Positions 46,724 to 60,484 are shown, counted from the first letter of the stretch. The stretch: DNA of 64,000 nucleotides from Paramecium pentaurelia (GCA_905183005.1 CAJJDO010000155.1:31240-95239), one strand, 5' to 3'. Notes: generated by a model not told the origin, from the sequence alone. Numbers and translations: made by a program.

Positions 46724-47766
46724 TCACTGTTATAAGAGTTACTACAATACTTCTCTAAAAGGCTTTGATCTCTTCCTAATTGCTTTTACAAGTGTGATAG
46801 CATCTTCTAGAGAATAATTTAGATCCAATACTAAATAGAGTATGACTGTTTATATGCTCCTCTAAATGCCATCAGTGCAATGAATATAGACACATTTACC
46901 TTGATCCATCAATTTCTTCAAGATTTAATGAGCTTGCATTCCTTTTTTTAAAAATGATCTCTTATTACAATCTTGTATAGGACAATGTGAATATGTTATT
47001 TGATAAGATTAACAAGATTTTTAGATGTGATCAAAGTAATCCTCTTGTAAATCTTTATTTAACAGATCTTCAGTGGTTTATAAATTAATTATGGCTTCAA
47101 CTCCTAGTTTCTATAGAATGTGAATTTCACTAAAAACTTATTTTTGAAATGTTACTCGCTATAGAGGAATGAACCCACATAGATGTTGTCCAATAATTGA
47201 TTATAATTGAGAGCAAAGTCTACATCTGAATCTATGATTTCAATAACATTATTAATAATAGGATGTTAAGTAAATACTCTGATTCCACTTCGTTCCCACA
47301 TTTGATTTTATTGGTATTTATATGCATAGGAATTAATGGACTTACTTGGAATATCTAATTCCATTCTATATTCATATTCATTCTCTTCGGTCATGATTTA
47401 ATCAAGTCTAATTTTAGATCTTCCCTTTTCTGAATATAAATTTACAAACATCTTAGAATCAACATATGAGTTAACTTTCATTCTTATTTTGATATGGTTC
47501 CAAGCATCTTTTATATCTTCTTGGGAATTCAAAACTCTACTAATTCCATCTTCCCATTCTACAATCTATCGATTATTTTATTTGACTATCACGTATCTAT
47601 AATTCATGGGTAAACAACAACAATCAACTTTAGCTCTCCAAATATCTCCTGGATTCCATTCCATTTAAATTCCATTTTACACGTTCCATTATACTAAATG
47701 ACAATCACCAACAATTAAAATAACTTCCCCATAATTTACGTGTTTTTAAATGGAAATAGAGCTCAT
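46724..47766 (-). CDS. laforin-like phosphatase: CBM20 plus dual-specificity phosphatase, 338 aa
   Basis: ATG 47764-47766 to TGA 46724-46726; one 26-nt intron (47130-47155) leaves 339 codons. The N-terminal 110 residues look like a starch-binding CBM20: VILIVGDCHLVQWNVQNGI, MEWNPGDIWRAKVD, then YRYVIVKQNN and VEWEDGISR. The C-terminal half is a dual-specificity phosphatase with LLDNIYVGS, LGVEAIINLQT and the signature VYIHCTDGIQRS (CX5R). This CBM20-DSP order is that of laforin, which removes phosphate from glycogen or amylopectin. Paramecium stores glycogen-like polymer, so a role in its turnover is a reasonable inference. The loop CTDGIQR differs from the CTAGxGR of animal laforin. Confidence 0.88.
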
Positions 47767-48038
47767 TTTGTTTAAATATATATTTATCAATCATTTTATT
47801 AAATAAATCTAACCTAAATATCGTTTTCAAATATATCATTAATTTCAAAATTATTAATAATAATTCACACTTATTATTACTCATTATGAATATTCTAATT
47901 ATGCTAATATCTCGTATTATTGAATACTTATATAGAAGATCCTAATGTATTAATTCAATATAGATTTATTATTAAAAAATATGATGGTTTAAGTTATAAA
48001 CTATAATATTTTATGACGAAAAGATTTTATTTTATTAA

Positions 48039-48548
48039 ATGAGACATTAATCAAATGGATAAAAAATATTTATTGAAGGATCACACCTTTTGTTAACTGA
48101 TGATTCAATTCATTCATTTAAACCAAGATTCTCAAAATATAAGAATTTTTATACAAAGAAACCACTCTTTGAATATCATTATGTGACTCCAACATAAAAA
48201 CATGCAAAAGAAATTCTTGATAAAATATGTTATGTGAATAAAAAGGCTTTGATTACTGAAAGACCAGAATCATCATTTTAAAAAAGAAAGGATTTTTCTG
48301 TTGATTAATGTTTAACTACAAGAGGATCAACATAGCAAAAATATATTAGAATCAAATCAATAAATAGATCTAATATTAAACAAATTATCAGATTAAGATT
48401 GGTTAGCATTTATATTGGATTGAAAATTCTATAATCTCACTTGAATATTTTTATGAATATGTATTTTTTAAGTTTAGATAGTAATATTCTTGCAATTTCT
48501 ATTGCTTTTTATTCTTTATTAATCTATTTAATAGATTAAATTGAGTGA
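48039..48548 (+). CDS. hypothetical protein (start and 3' end uncertain)
   Basis: From ATG 48039 the frame reads through a polar, Lys/His-rich protein with an IFIEGSHLLLTDDSIHSFKP segment to a TGA at 48546-48548 (169 aa). An alternative uses a 26-nt intron near 48310-48335 and ends at 48542-48544 (159 aa). The frame is also open upstream of the ATG, so an earlier exon is possible. The last 40 residues of either model are greasy and may be noncoding. Its 3' end is convergent with the trichocyst gene. Family not recognised. Confidence 0.5.
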
Positions 48549-48559
48549 TAATATTTAAA

Positions 48560-49818
48560 TCAAAAATATTCAAATTATTCTCCAGCTGACATTCTTAATG
48601 CTAATTGTTCCTTCAAAGTTCTTAATGATTTATTCAATAATCCAATTGTTTAAGAAACTACATCTCTATCAGAATCCCTAAGAGTAATGATCCAAATCAT
48701 TACCGTTATGATCTAGAATCTTAGTAATCCTAAGCCTCTTATTCACAAATAGTGAATCTATCATCTCTAGATTATTACAGCATTTCTAATCTCTAATTCA
48801 CATTATCTAGACTAGCTTAAGTCTATTAGATCACTTCATTTACTCTTGAAATATATGATAAATATAATACAATGCCAAATCAGATATTGCTGATGCCAAA
48901 GTACTTTCAGTAGTATTGATTGAAATGACAAGTAAATTTCTAGTCTTTTGATATGCTTGAATTCTTTTTTCTTCTGAGAACTTCTCAAGATCCATAGAAT
49001 CATGAACTTATTCTAATAATTAATCAATAAGTAAGATGACATTTTCAACTTATGCTGAATCTTACAATTAATGAATTCTAGAAGTAATGGTTGCTAATGC
49101 TTTGAACATTTTACCCCAAGATGTTCTGTAAGTGAATTTGCCTATTAATGTTATTAATAAGTACTTGCTTTTTTAATAGATGCTCCAAAATGTTTTTATA
49201 GTAATTCTATACCATCATTACTCAATTAAATAAATGAATTATCATGTGTTTATAGATTCTCTGAAAATAATGTTCTAGCTTACACCAATATAGCAATAAC
49301 ATCTTCATGTTCATGAATTTTATGTTGATACTCTTCATTTTCTTCTTCTCTTTATAAATCTAATTCATTTAAGTCTTCTTTGAATTCTTTAAGCTCCCCT
49401 TATTTTTAATTAATTAATTTCTATAAGATTTCTCTCTTTGGATAAAGTTCACCTTCCAATCTTGCTTCCAACTTAATACGTTCATTATCACTCACTTTGA
49501 TATTTTAATCTAAATTTTATAGATCCTATATGAAATATTAATAATTAATACCACAGTGCAAGAGTCTTAATATTCTTTATGTGAAACATCTTCTTCTTTT
49601 TAATCTTAATAATATTTATCCTCAATTTATTATAGAGTTCCCATTAATCTTTCAATGGGTTCTTAGGTTTACAATTATAAGTAAATTGTATCAAGAAGAG
49701 TGTGACCAAATCTATTTTGATCTAGTTATTCAATTTAGTATTTCATATCAATATCTTCTAATGCATAGTTTAACATAAGAAGTAATGACAATATTACAAA
49801 TTTGTTCACGTTTTTCAT
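48560..49818 (-). CDS. trichocyst matrix protein (TMP), 385 aa
   Basis: Introns of 26, 23, 26 and 26 nt (49526-49551, 49142-49164, 48845-48870, 48678-48703) are removed, giving exactly 386 codons. It begins with a signal peptide (MKNVNKFVILSLLLMLNYA), then RFGHTLLDTIYLQLQTQEPI and RLMGTLQQIEDKY, typical of the TMP family. The rest is highly charged coiled coil with few Cys. TMPs are made as proproteins, cleaved, and packed into the crystalline content of trichocysts, which expands on exocytosis. The sortilin-like receptor in this window is the kind of factor used in such secretory organelles. Confidence 0.92.
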
Positions 49819-49851
49819 AAAAATCAAATATTATATATATAATTATATAAT

Positions 49852-52800
49852 TCATTTATTTTATTGAGGTTCTGCCATTACTGAAATTTCACCATCATTG
49901 CATCCACAAATGAAAAACTTCTTATCCTTTGAGCAAGATATTGATAATACAGGGGATTTAGCTGATATTTAAAATCTTTTTAATTATTATAAATAAGGTA
50001 AAGATCTTCTAACCAATTCACCATTTTCAGTACCATATACCTATATATATATATATATTATTTATTACCATAATATCTGAGAATAGATTATTTCTCATAA
50101 TTTAACAATCAATCAAAGATGAACTCTGTTCTTATTAGACTTCCAATAAAAATCCATTAATAGAATAACTATAGAGTTGATGATCATATGCTGAATAGAA
50201 TACAATACAAAATAGAGGTCTATTACTCATAATAATTGAATTGATAGGATTTTTATTTGGATGTATGAATGATCTCATCAATTATCCATTATATAAATTG
50301 TATAAATAAATGTAACCACCTGTGCATCCAGTAGCAAATAATTTCATACTAGTAGAAACATAAATACAATTAATCTAAATTATAATTAATTATATAAATT
50401 ACTTAATTCTAATGATCAAAATACATACATTTAGCATGTAATTTATAAATATCCTTTTATTTATCAACATTCCATAAAATAACATGTCCATTCTTATCTC
50501 CAGAAATAATTATTGATTCTTTTTTATCTGAAGCTAATGTTGTAATAGTTGAAGTATGTATTTAATAGATATCAATAATTTGATTATTATCACCTATGAT
50601 AATTAATTTACCTAGATGATAACCTCCACATATAAATAATTTTCCTTAATTAAATACTAATAAAGGGTAAGAAGATAATTATGCTGATACATCCCAAATA
50701 TTAAATAGTTCAGTTTAAGGTTTTTCAAAATTAAATTATTTTTCTCTTTCTAATCCACATTAGAATGGTGGTTAATTGGCTTGAACATCAGTTTGACTTG
50801 ACCATTTAAGATAATCAATTTTACCTTCTTTTCTGATACATATCAATCTTACATCTGAAATCCATTTAATTTTGACAATAGCTCTATTACTAGCTTATTA
50901 CAAATCAATAATTGGTTTCATAGTATTAGGTACTTTCTTTTTATTTTATGGTCTATAAACTTTTAATTCTTATGAATTGGAAACAAAATGATGTTCTGTA
51001 TTAATTTATCTACCAATATGTGGTTTTAAGAACAATTATAATGGAGTAATTCCAAAATTAACAACTTAAGCTTCTATACTTAATCTATTTTCTTCCATCA
51101 TTTATAAAGTAAGTTATTAATCATATGTTACATAAAAGTAAATATTTAAATTTTTTTCTGCTTCTTTACCTCTCTATTTAAATCCAAATATTAAATCAAT
51201 CCATTCAGGAAGATTCCTTTATATTTCTTCACTTTCTAATGCACATCTTTAACCTGTCACAAATCTCCATGGATTATTATTAGCCCATTTAGGTAATTAT
51301 ACATTATTAACCACTATTCCATTTTGTGTTTTACCAAATTACAGATTCTACAAATTAAGAAACATTTCAGGTAAACAAAACATCTCTGGAATCAATTCTC
51401 TTACATCTGCAATATCTTCTGTTGCACATCGGAAACTCTCAACTAAAGAATAAAATAGACGATCAGGAATATCAAATTTATTTCCTTAAATCTCTTTTGC
51501 TATTGTTGTAAATGGTTCCAATCTTATAAGGAATTAAGAAGTAATAGCTAATGATGAATAATGAGATCCATAATGAAAAGCTGGAATTTCACCACCTTAT
51601 TCAGATTATTCAAATCTTTCTATATAACTCTTGATTCTTTAATTATTTCCTAATGCACCCATGGTCTTTTACATTGCTCTAAATTAACCTTCAGGATATA
51701 TTTTAACACTTGGTTCCTATTCTATTTATACATCTTTTGGTTCACAAATAACCCAAGGAAATACAGGATATTAAGTTAAATCATTATAACTTCTTGATGC
51801 CAAATTATTTAATAATAACAAGTATTTAAAATTACTCATTTATTATCTATTTTTTTATATAATAAATTATATACTTATTCCATTTCTACAAATATCCTTA
51901 CTTCTCTAATAACTTTACTGGATCTGTAGTCTTACTCTAATTAAAATATGGAGCTTAATGACTTTTACGATAATTCAATAATTTAGAAGATATTTCATCC
52001 AAATCATTTTGATCACAAATGTTAATAAATAATGATTTCCTATTAAATAATCAAAATATAAATTACCCATCAATGAAAAATATCTCCAAAGCAGTTCTCT
52101 TTTATAAATATTTCTTTTTTATCACCAAAACCAAATTATAAATAGAATACTTTTTAATTAATTTCTAATCATCTCTCAATTCAAATACTCCTAAAGCTGC
52201 ATGTGATCCTTCACTTCTCAAAAATTCATATTATAATAATATATGAGTATTAGTTAAACTCATCAATGCATAATAAACATATAATCCATTTATAACAAGA
52301 ACCTTCTTTCCTTTAAATGTATTCTCACCAAATTATTTAAAATTATCTATTGCTTAAATCTTTTAATTTGCTATAGTCTTTACAGCATTCTTGATATTGT
52401 TACCGAAAGCTTTACCCATATTCAATAATTGAGTAGCTGCTTAAACAGCTTAAGAATTAGTAGATTATCTCTATCCATAAAGTTATTCAAATTTATCTAT
52501 TTCATGACCAAGAATAATTGGAGCAGTTTAAGGAGTCTGATAAACTGGTTTATTTCTTAAAATATCTGGAATTATAGGGATACTCTTTATATAAGGTCTA
52601 GCAAAAGATTTAGTAATCATTTTAGATATTTTAATGTTAAAGTACTTACTTTTAACAAATTCTTCTTATATTATATCCTAAACCAAATCATTTCTTTAAA
52701 CACAACCTTATCCTTAAGAGAGCCAACCATCATTTAAGAATAAAGAATTCAATGATTTATGATATTTATTTCTTCCAATTCGTTCCTTCTCACTTTCTTT

Positions 52801-55800
52801 ATAAATCCACTAAGACTTTCTCTCTTCAATCTCTATATATCTATTTTCACCCAATTATTATACATCTCTAAATACCTTCTATGGTGAAACAATTGATTCC
52901 ATAGACCATTACTAAGGAATGTTAACTTTAATTTAAATCTCTTTCTTCAAAGTATTACTATTACTGATCTAATCTATCAATTAATCCAATATTGAATCAT
53001 CTTGAAATGACTTAGCTAATAGAGTTTCTAATACAGTCTCAAACTCTTAGTATAAATCTATCATGAATTTCCTTAATAAAGATGGTTAATTCCTCTCTTT
53101 TGAAACAAAAATAATGTAACATAAAAATTTAATAAATTCTTTAAAATTCTACTGATTCCTACACTTAGATAAGATATGTGCTAATCCATAACTAATTTCA
53201 CATTAACAAATCTCTAATGTAATAGCATATGTATTAAGTAATTGTTATAGATTGTCTTAATGAGTACTTTCAATTATGATTTCATAAATTTAATGATTTT
53301 AAATTTTGGTATTAAAGAAAGTTTAGACTTTTTATGCTAATTCAGGATGGTTGAAACATTTTTATATTTAGTCAATTTATTCTTAAAATTCATTAATTAA
53401 TAAATAATACCTTCTGTATTGCCATTAATTATGTAATCTTTATGAATTAAATCATAAAATTTATTAAATTTCTTTATCAATTAAGGATAATGTTACTTCA
53501 ATTCTATTAAATATAATGCTGTCTAAATAATATTCTTCCACAATAAAGAATCTGTCTAAAAGGTCTTACATAAATCACTATTATTATTATTTATAATATA
53601 CTATAGTTAGTCAATTATGACATTCATTTGTATTTCTACTAATTTCTAATTGCATTCTACACCCCATTTTAATAATTCATAAACATAATTAGCACCAATG
53701 AATTCTGATTTCAATACTTATACTATAAGTGTAGTATGCAATCGACTCCCAATTTCATATATCTAAATAAATAAATATAATATCTTACTAAGTTTTGATC
53801 CTCTTATGATGATAATACTTTAAGTAATTCATTTTGAAATGTTGCCTATCCCAAAATAAGTATAGAATTTCCTTAATGTGATTTACAAAGACAAAGTAAA
53901 TCTTATAAAATTTAAGCTTTAAGATTATCTTCAATAGAAAAAGCTACAATTTTCATAATTGCATTAATAATTCCTTCATTCTTAATTTAATCTCTCTCTT
54001 CTATCATTATGGATTCATTCTCTCCAATCTTTAATTTATCAATCATCCAACTCATAAGTTAATTGTAAACAGAAGCAAATGATTAAATTTTTTTTTTTTA
54101 AACCTATTCAACTTACTATATTGACATGGAAGAAGAAGAAACTTCTTTTATTTGAGTTACTAAATTGTAATAATATAATATTAATACATTCTTATTAAAA
54201 TTATTATTTTGGTGCTTAACTATTTTTTGTTGACATTGGAGGTTATCTAACAACTGTTTATTATTATTATTATTATTTTGGAGATTCTATAAATTATTCT
54301 TATTATTTTGGAGATTCTACATATGGTTCTTCAGGTTCTCTATGTCCTTACATATACATATGACATGCCTTTGCCAATCTATTTATTTCTGCTAATTCCT
54401 TATTAAATGCTTCGTGATCACTAATTTAGAATTTTTAATAAATACAATGCATTTTTTTTTCCTTATTCTCCTCCAAAATTATAGAGTGCATTAATAGCAT
54501 CTGTATCAATTTTAATGTGAAATTTCTTTTTTCCTTTCTAATCAACAGAAAATGAAGGAGACTTGGATTTCTCAGTTTCAGGAGCAGGGATAGATTGAGC
54601 ACGAGGAGGAGGTCTTTATTAATTATCAAAGAATCCTTAAGGTGGTTTACGACGATTAGTCATAGATGGAGCTTAAGGTACACTTTCATAATCATTGTTA
54701 AGAAATTGAGTTCCAAGATTTTTAAGTTCATCAAAATCTCCTTATTATTGTTATTAAGGTTATTCTTTTTTAATTGGTTAGACTATAGAACTACGACTTA
54801 ATTCAATCAATGGTTCAATAGAATTTGTAATGTATTCAATTGCTTAATGTGTTTAAAGTTTATGATTAGGGAATTATTATTGGAAGATAAGATGAAGGAA
54901 ATATATGATCATTGCTCTAATATCATAATATGGTGTTGATTTGAATATGAAAAGTAATGAATCTACAATATTATTTTAATCCCAAGTTTGGAGTATGAAA
55001 TTGGTTTTGATTCCCTAATCTTCATTGTCAACTAATAAACTCTAAAGATGAAATATAATAAGTACTTTTAAAATGGTAAAAATTTACAATAGAAGACAAG
55101 GAGATATTTTGGATAGTAAATATTAATCAAATAATATTAGATGTTCAGATATATCAGATTATTAATTAAATAAATAAAAGATCTTTTCTAAAAATTACAT
55201 TTGAAATGATTCTTCATAATCATTAAAATGATAATCACAACATTAATTTTCAGTGTATGCAAATACTAACATATCTAAAATATCTTTAGATGATATAAAA
55301 TGCTGATAATGTTATGGATTTTGTAAATAAACTTAACATGCTAATTATAAGTATTTAGAAAACACTTGATCACTTATACATTATTAATGTAATTTTGGAT
55401 TCCATAAAATATGAATAAAAAAATGATCCAATAATCGATTATCTCCAATAATAGATTTAATCTCACTCATTAATTCAACACATTTTGTATTAATCAAAGG
55501 TCTTTCAAAACTGATAATAATTGATGCAACAGTTAAAAAAAATTAACTATTAAATGCTTCTGCTTATAATTAATGATTATTTTTAAGAATATGATTAATG
55601 ACTTCAAACATAATAGATAAATTAAGTTATGCTTAATTAATTTATTTATAAAGTGTTCCACTTAAATGTAACATTACATAAAATAATTTAAAACCTCCAG
55701 AAAAATGAAACTTATTTTTATCTGCCATAACACCTCCAGATTTTGTCAATAATGTAGCATTACAATTTCCCATTACATCAATTACATGATTCCCATCTGT

Positions 55801-56830
55801 AAATTCAGGAATATAAATAGACATAATTCTCTCAAAATATTTATCCAAACAAGCTGGCAATGTTTTTAATTACTTAAAATCCATCTATAATTATCCATAA
55901 ACTGATTGAATAGTCTTTATTCTAATTTGTATTATTTATAATTTATATACTTTGTAGATGATTAATTCATTATGATAATGCATTAAGCTGTACCAAAGAG
56001 ATTCTCACATATAGTAAATCTAGTCAAAGCTATGGTTTGATTTAAACGAGGAAAATCTAATGTCATAGTTTTAGATTGTTCATTATTGAAGTATAACTGA
56101 AATTCAAAACAATATTATTACAGTTAAATGTGAAGAAGTGAATTTCTTTTGGCATTCATGTGATATACCTATGAAATTCATTCCATTCTTCAATTGACCT
56201 ATCAAAATAGCCCCATTATCTGGTTCCTAATATATTGCAGGTATTATCCTATAATAGACACTGCCTCTCAAAATGAAACATTCTAATCCACCACCACCTT
56301 GTTATCCTTGTCCATGAACACTTATTATTTTTTGAACTCCCATGTTCTACTCATTAAACAATTCATAATTTATATTCTCCACTTGAATCCAAATGCAAAA
56401 CCCGAAACCTTCAACGAATGGCCAAGTAACCTTTTCCACCTTCATCCCACTGCCCATACCAGAGAAATAGAACATATTCTATTATTGCTGTCGAAGCGAT
56501 TCCTATATTTTCGGATTTCAACTACTTTATACAATGTTAACAATGAGCCATAGTATTCTGCTCGTAATTATTATGGAAGCTCTTTGAAGTAATGTTTCAA
56601 CACTTTCCTTGACAAATAACCTCTCTATGCTGTCACTATTGCTGCTCGAATCTTTTTAAATCTTAAAATATCATTACATCTTGTAAAAGGCAATCTTAGA
56701 ATTACCCCAATAGTGAATTGTACTTGTAATTTAACAATCCCTCCTCAAATCTTAATTGGAAAGGATTTGCTACAATATTGTACTTCTAATTGAACTCACT
56801 AACAGTTTTTCCATATTTATCTTAAAACAT
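49852..56830 (-). CDS. BEACH-WD40 protein, 2230 aa (LRBA/neurobeachin/LvsA-like)
   Basis: Eleven introns of 20-29 nt are removed (56652-56677, 56503-56525, 56097-56121, 55854-55873, 54421-54445, 54160-54187, 53763-53788, 53382-53410, 51847-51874, 50375-50402, 50041-50068), leaving exactly 2231 codons. Order: N-terminal helices with an IQ-like AAIVTAQRGYLSRK, a ConA-like lectin fold (GFCIWIQVEN...), armadillo-like helices, a Gln-rich linker, a PH-BEACH segment, and the BEACH domain starting SNFKYLLLLNNLASRSYNDL with QYPVFPWV and LPEWIDLIFGFKQRG. C-terminal WD40 repeats follow (ISGDKNGHVILW, ATGCTGGYIYLY, ICGCNDGEISV). BEACH proteins control membrane fusion and fission, osmoregulation and sorting. 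The start at 56828-56830 was chosen because all downstream splicing stays in frame. Confidence 0.93.
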
Positions 56831-56868
56831 AATAATATATTTAACATAATCAATAATCATTTTTTTAA

Positions 56869-57384
56869 TCATTCAATCACTAATCCAATATACAATTCAA
56901 ATTTCATATTCTTAAGATCCTCTTGTCCTTCCCTATAAACCTCAAACTCTGTCTTATAGGTTCTCTTACCTCCCCATTCTTCTGGCTTTATCTTATGCAA
57001 AGAGCTCCAAGTTTGTTTAACAATCTCAGGTATAGGTCCTGGTCCTCCTTAAAATTTGGCATAACTTGAATCTTCCACCTAATAGATTTCCATTCCTTCA
57101 GGAATAGCACCTACTTCTGTCACCACTTCACCAACTAATATATAATAGTTGAATTGGGATCTATCTTAGAAATCCTTGAAATCATAATAGAGACAATAAG
57201 TTCTTCCTGGATATGCTCTATTTGGGATACTATCATTAAGTTTTTTTGAAAAGAATTCCTTATAAGTTAAGCTAAAAGTATTGTTTTCTTGATCTGCCTC
57301 CTTTGCTAAGTATATTCTCCTTCTTAAACCTACAACTGTGAATTTAGGTATTTGAACAATCTCTTTTTGAGGAATAGGATTCAT
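56869..57384 (-). CDS. GyrI-like / AraC effector-binding domain protein, 171 aa
   Basis: An intronless frame of 172 codons. The pattern is that of the GyrI-like small-molecule-binding fold (SOUL-related, Cass2 type). It has an N-terminal PQKEIVQIPKFTVVGLRRRI strand, a central YYILVGEVV and IPEGMEIYQVEDSSYAKF, then GPGPIPEIVKQTWSSLH. The C-terminal TEFEVYREGQ and KFELYIGLVI complete the second half of the fold. In bacteria these domains sense drugs or other ligands, alone or fused to an HTH. Here there is no DNA-binding part. It lies 38 bp upstream of the BEACH gene start, on the same strand. Possible roles are ligand binding or hydrolysis. Bacterial origin by transfer is a hypothesis. Confidence 0.8.
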
Positions 57385-57510
57385 TGTTAAAAATATTTGT
57401 GTTGATTATTGAATATATTGAAGATTTAAATTTAATTAAATGCGTAAAGAGATTGAATTCTGATATAAAAATGACTCAATTTAATTTTATAATAATAATT
57501 TAAATAATTC

Positions 57511-59121
57511 TCATTTTTATAATATTTTTCGATGAGAATTGAATTGTTCTCTATCCTATACTTGACTGTGTCTTTCTGTATAAAAATTGTTTCGCTTGCT
57601 AGCTTAATGGATTATAAAATATATATATTACAAACTTCCTCTTCTTAAGGTTCCTCATTTAATCCTTATAAGTTTAATTTAAAATCAAACTTTTTCTTCA
57701 TTGTTTATTAAGCAAATTAAATATATTTCTTAACAATTTCATCAGTCTTCTATGTGGTTTATTTATTTATATGTTATGATTTAGTGCCTAAGTCACTTAT
57801 TATTTTTTTAGAATTTGATGATTTAGCTTTAGTGCTTACTAATTTTTGATTTTATTATGAATTATATTATGATGGAATCATATATTTAAATTCAACTTTC
57901 TATTTACTTTCAACAGTATTCAATCCCTTTATTTAATCATGTATCTTAAGCATAAGATCCTCAGAAATCGGAGGAGGTCTTTTATAAGTTCTATCTGTTA
58001 AACAACCTCCCTTGGCAATTTTATCAATTTAATTAGTTGTAATTTTCTTGGGCAAAGGTTAATATACTTTTTTAAGTGCTTCTTGTTTAGTTGATGTACT
58101 ACTATGCATACTCCCATTATTATTATTATGATCTTATCTAATACTTTTTTATTAACCTTAAAATCCTTAAACAGAAGTACTCATAGGTAACAAATCGGAT
58201 GAGACTGTATTTCTCAATTGTTTCATCTTCTAATATTCCTTAAGCATTCTCTATATCGTTTATGAATCACTCTACATTCTTGTCAATTTAGGTTTAGCAT
58301 CAAAATCATTGAATTGTTCAACCCCATTTCCCAATTCTAAGGGTTCTTCCTTATTTGATTTAATATTCGATAAAATTTTAGATTCGCTTTTAGAATTAGT
58401 CCCTATAATAGACTTTGTTATACCTTTCTTATAGCTATCTGGTTATTTGCGTTGTTTAATGCTCTTTGAATATGTGGATTATTTCTTATGTTTTCCATAT
58501 AATTGATTCACTTGCATAATGCAATCTTTCAGTGTGATGTCAGACTATTCTGATCGATTTAATTGTTAAAGGTTTTTGATAATCTGCAATCCCTTTAAAT
58601 CAAGACCTTATTTAGTAGTTTCTTAAGTGCCTTCCTCATAAATGTCATGTTCTTGTGTTTCGAAACTGATATTCTCTGTCAATTTTGAATTCAACACTTG
58701 CCGACTAATTACTTATTACTGACTTTATTCGTTATCCTTTTAATAAAACAATTTATCATATCTATTGTTTCTCTTATTCATGATCTTATGAGCATCTATT
58801 ACACATAAATTTGGATGCATATGCTTGTAATTCTAAGTATAAAACTCTGTAAGGATATCAACACGTGGCTTAACTTCCTCTTAGCTGTAGAATCTTGTAA
58901 TATAACATTACCAACACCATATACCTTTTCAAATATTCCATCCGCTCATCTAAGATTACATAATCCTTAAAATATATTACATGAGGGGCGTGAGGAATCT
59001 ATGCAATTATTTCATTGATAGGTTTTGCAAAGTAGAAATTAAAAGCTTCAAAGTATTTCTCCTGCAAGTAATCTCTCATCTTTCTCCTTGATCCATTTTT
59101 GCATAAATCACAACTCTTCAT
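57511..59121 (-). CDS. low-complexity protein with N-terminal CxxC, 516 aa
   Basis: ATG 59119-59121; introns of 31 nt (58894-58924) and 29 nt (57603-57631) are removed, giving exactly 517 codons to TGA 57511-57513. The N-terminus MKSCDLCKNGSRRKMRDYLQ has a CxxC and basic residues. The next 100 residues look folded (VIYFKDYVILDERMEYLKRF, MHPNLCVIDAHKIM), and the remainder is Ser/Lys/Gln/Asn-rich and probably disordered, with basic clusters. Family not recognised. Without the second intron the frame would run on to overlap the next gene start, so that intron is preferred. Confidence 0.7.
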
Positions 59122-59134
59122 TTTATTAAATAAT

Positions 59135-60438
59135 TCATATAAAATCAAGACCTTCGGAATTAATTTTTGAAATAAGCTGAAACATTATATATATCATTTT
59201 TATAGCAATTACATTTCTAACTTTTTATTATCCTATGCTATCACTCGAATCTAACATCATTTATTAATGATTTACCCTATCCTCCAGATCCTTAATCTCC
59301 TCTTCATAATCGACATCACTTAATAATCCTCTCAATTTTTAATTCTCTTCTTCCAAGAGTTTAATCTATTTAATAATACTAATTCTAATACTTTTTCTAT
59401 TACTTTATCTCTATTATCATTTAACTAATGTCTCTTGCTTACTTTCTCATCATAATTTGCTGTATCATATTTAAATCTATATTAAACCTCTTCATGTTTC
59501 AATTTTTAATATGTAATTTAATGTTATTGCACTTCTAACTATAATTATTCAATATTTTAATCAATATTCTATCCTTCTTAAATTTATTAATTCAACTTTT
59601 CATTCTCAATTATTAATCCAGTAATCTTATCTTCTAGATCAACTATTAAATTTTCTATCTTGTTTTCTTAATTCATTTACTGTAATTCATTCAATTTTTA
59701 ACAATCAAATTATTCAAATTATTATAATAAATTTTCATATTGACTTTCTAATTCCTCTAATTTTTTAGATTAATGATCTTTCTCTATTCTCAGTTATTCA
59801 ACATCACTTATTTTTAATAATTGTTAATTATCTTAATTTAATTTTTCGTTTAATTTTGAAAGCATTAAAATTTTGTTTTCTAATTCTTTAATGAATTGAG
59901 TACTATTTCCTCTTTATATATTAGATTCTAATTAAAATATTTATTATTATAATGCATGATTCTAATTCTTCAAATTTTGAACATCTGATTCTAATTTTTG
60001 AGTTGTTGTATGAGATACATTTTAATTAAAAGGTTATTGAGAAACTCCTCTAAATTATATATTATGTTTTGTAATTGGAGAATTAGGTTAAAAGTGCTTC
60101 TAACTATAGTTTTTCTACAATGGTGAAGTGATCTGCTGTTATTATTATTATTATTATATTTGAAATTAAGTATTTCTACGAAGTGGTGCAGGACTCATGA
60201 AAATTGCATTATTCTCATTAAGTCTACTTGCATTATTAATACTAGGTTAATCCATAGGTTGATTTTACTATTTAACCTTGAATTGAACATTATAATTTTG
60301 ATTATTCTTATAATCACTATTGAGTGTAATAGCAGTTTTGAATTATTTATGTTTAGGTGTTGTACCACAATTATCTAAATCTTAATTAAAATCAATTTAA
60401 GATAATGGTTGTCTTGTTGCTTTAATTTGTGTATTCAT
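59135..60438 (-). CDS. Gln-rich coiled-coil protein, 425 aa
   Basis: ATG 60436-60438; a 26-nt intron (59366-59391) is removed, giving 426 codons to TGA 59135-59137. The first 140 residues are disordered, with a run of Gln encoded by TAA repeats near 60141-60152. From about residue 145 onward there is a long coiled coil (ELENKILMLSKLNEKLNQ and similar), ending in acidic LRGLLSDVDYEEEIKDLEDR. The last 30 residues are uncertain because a 36-nt T-poor segment may be an intron. A cytoskeletal or basal-body type role is only suggested by composition. Confidence 0.7.
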
Positions 60439-60484
60439 AACTGTTAAATTATATATTTATATAAACAAAATTGTTAGTAGCATA

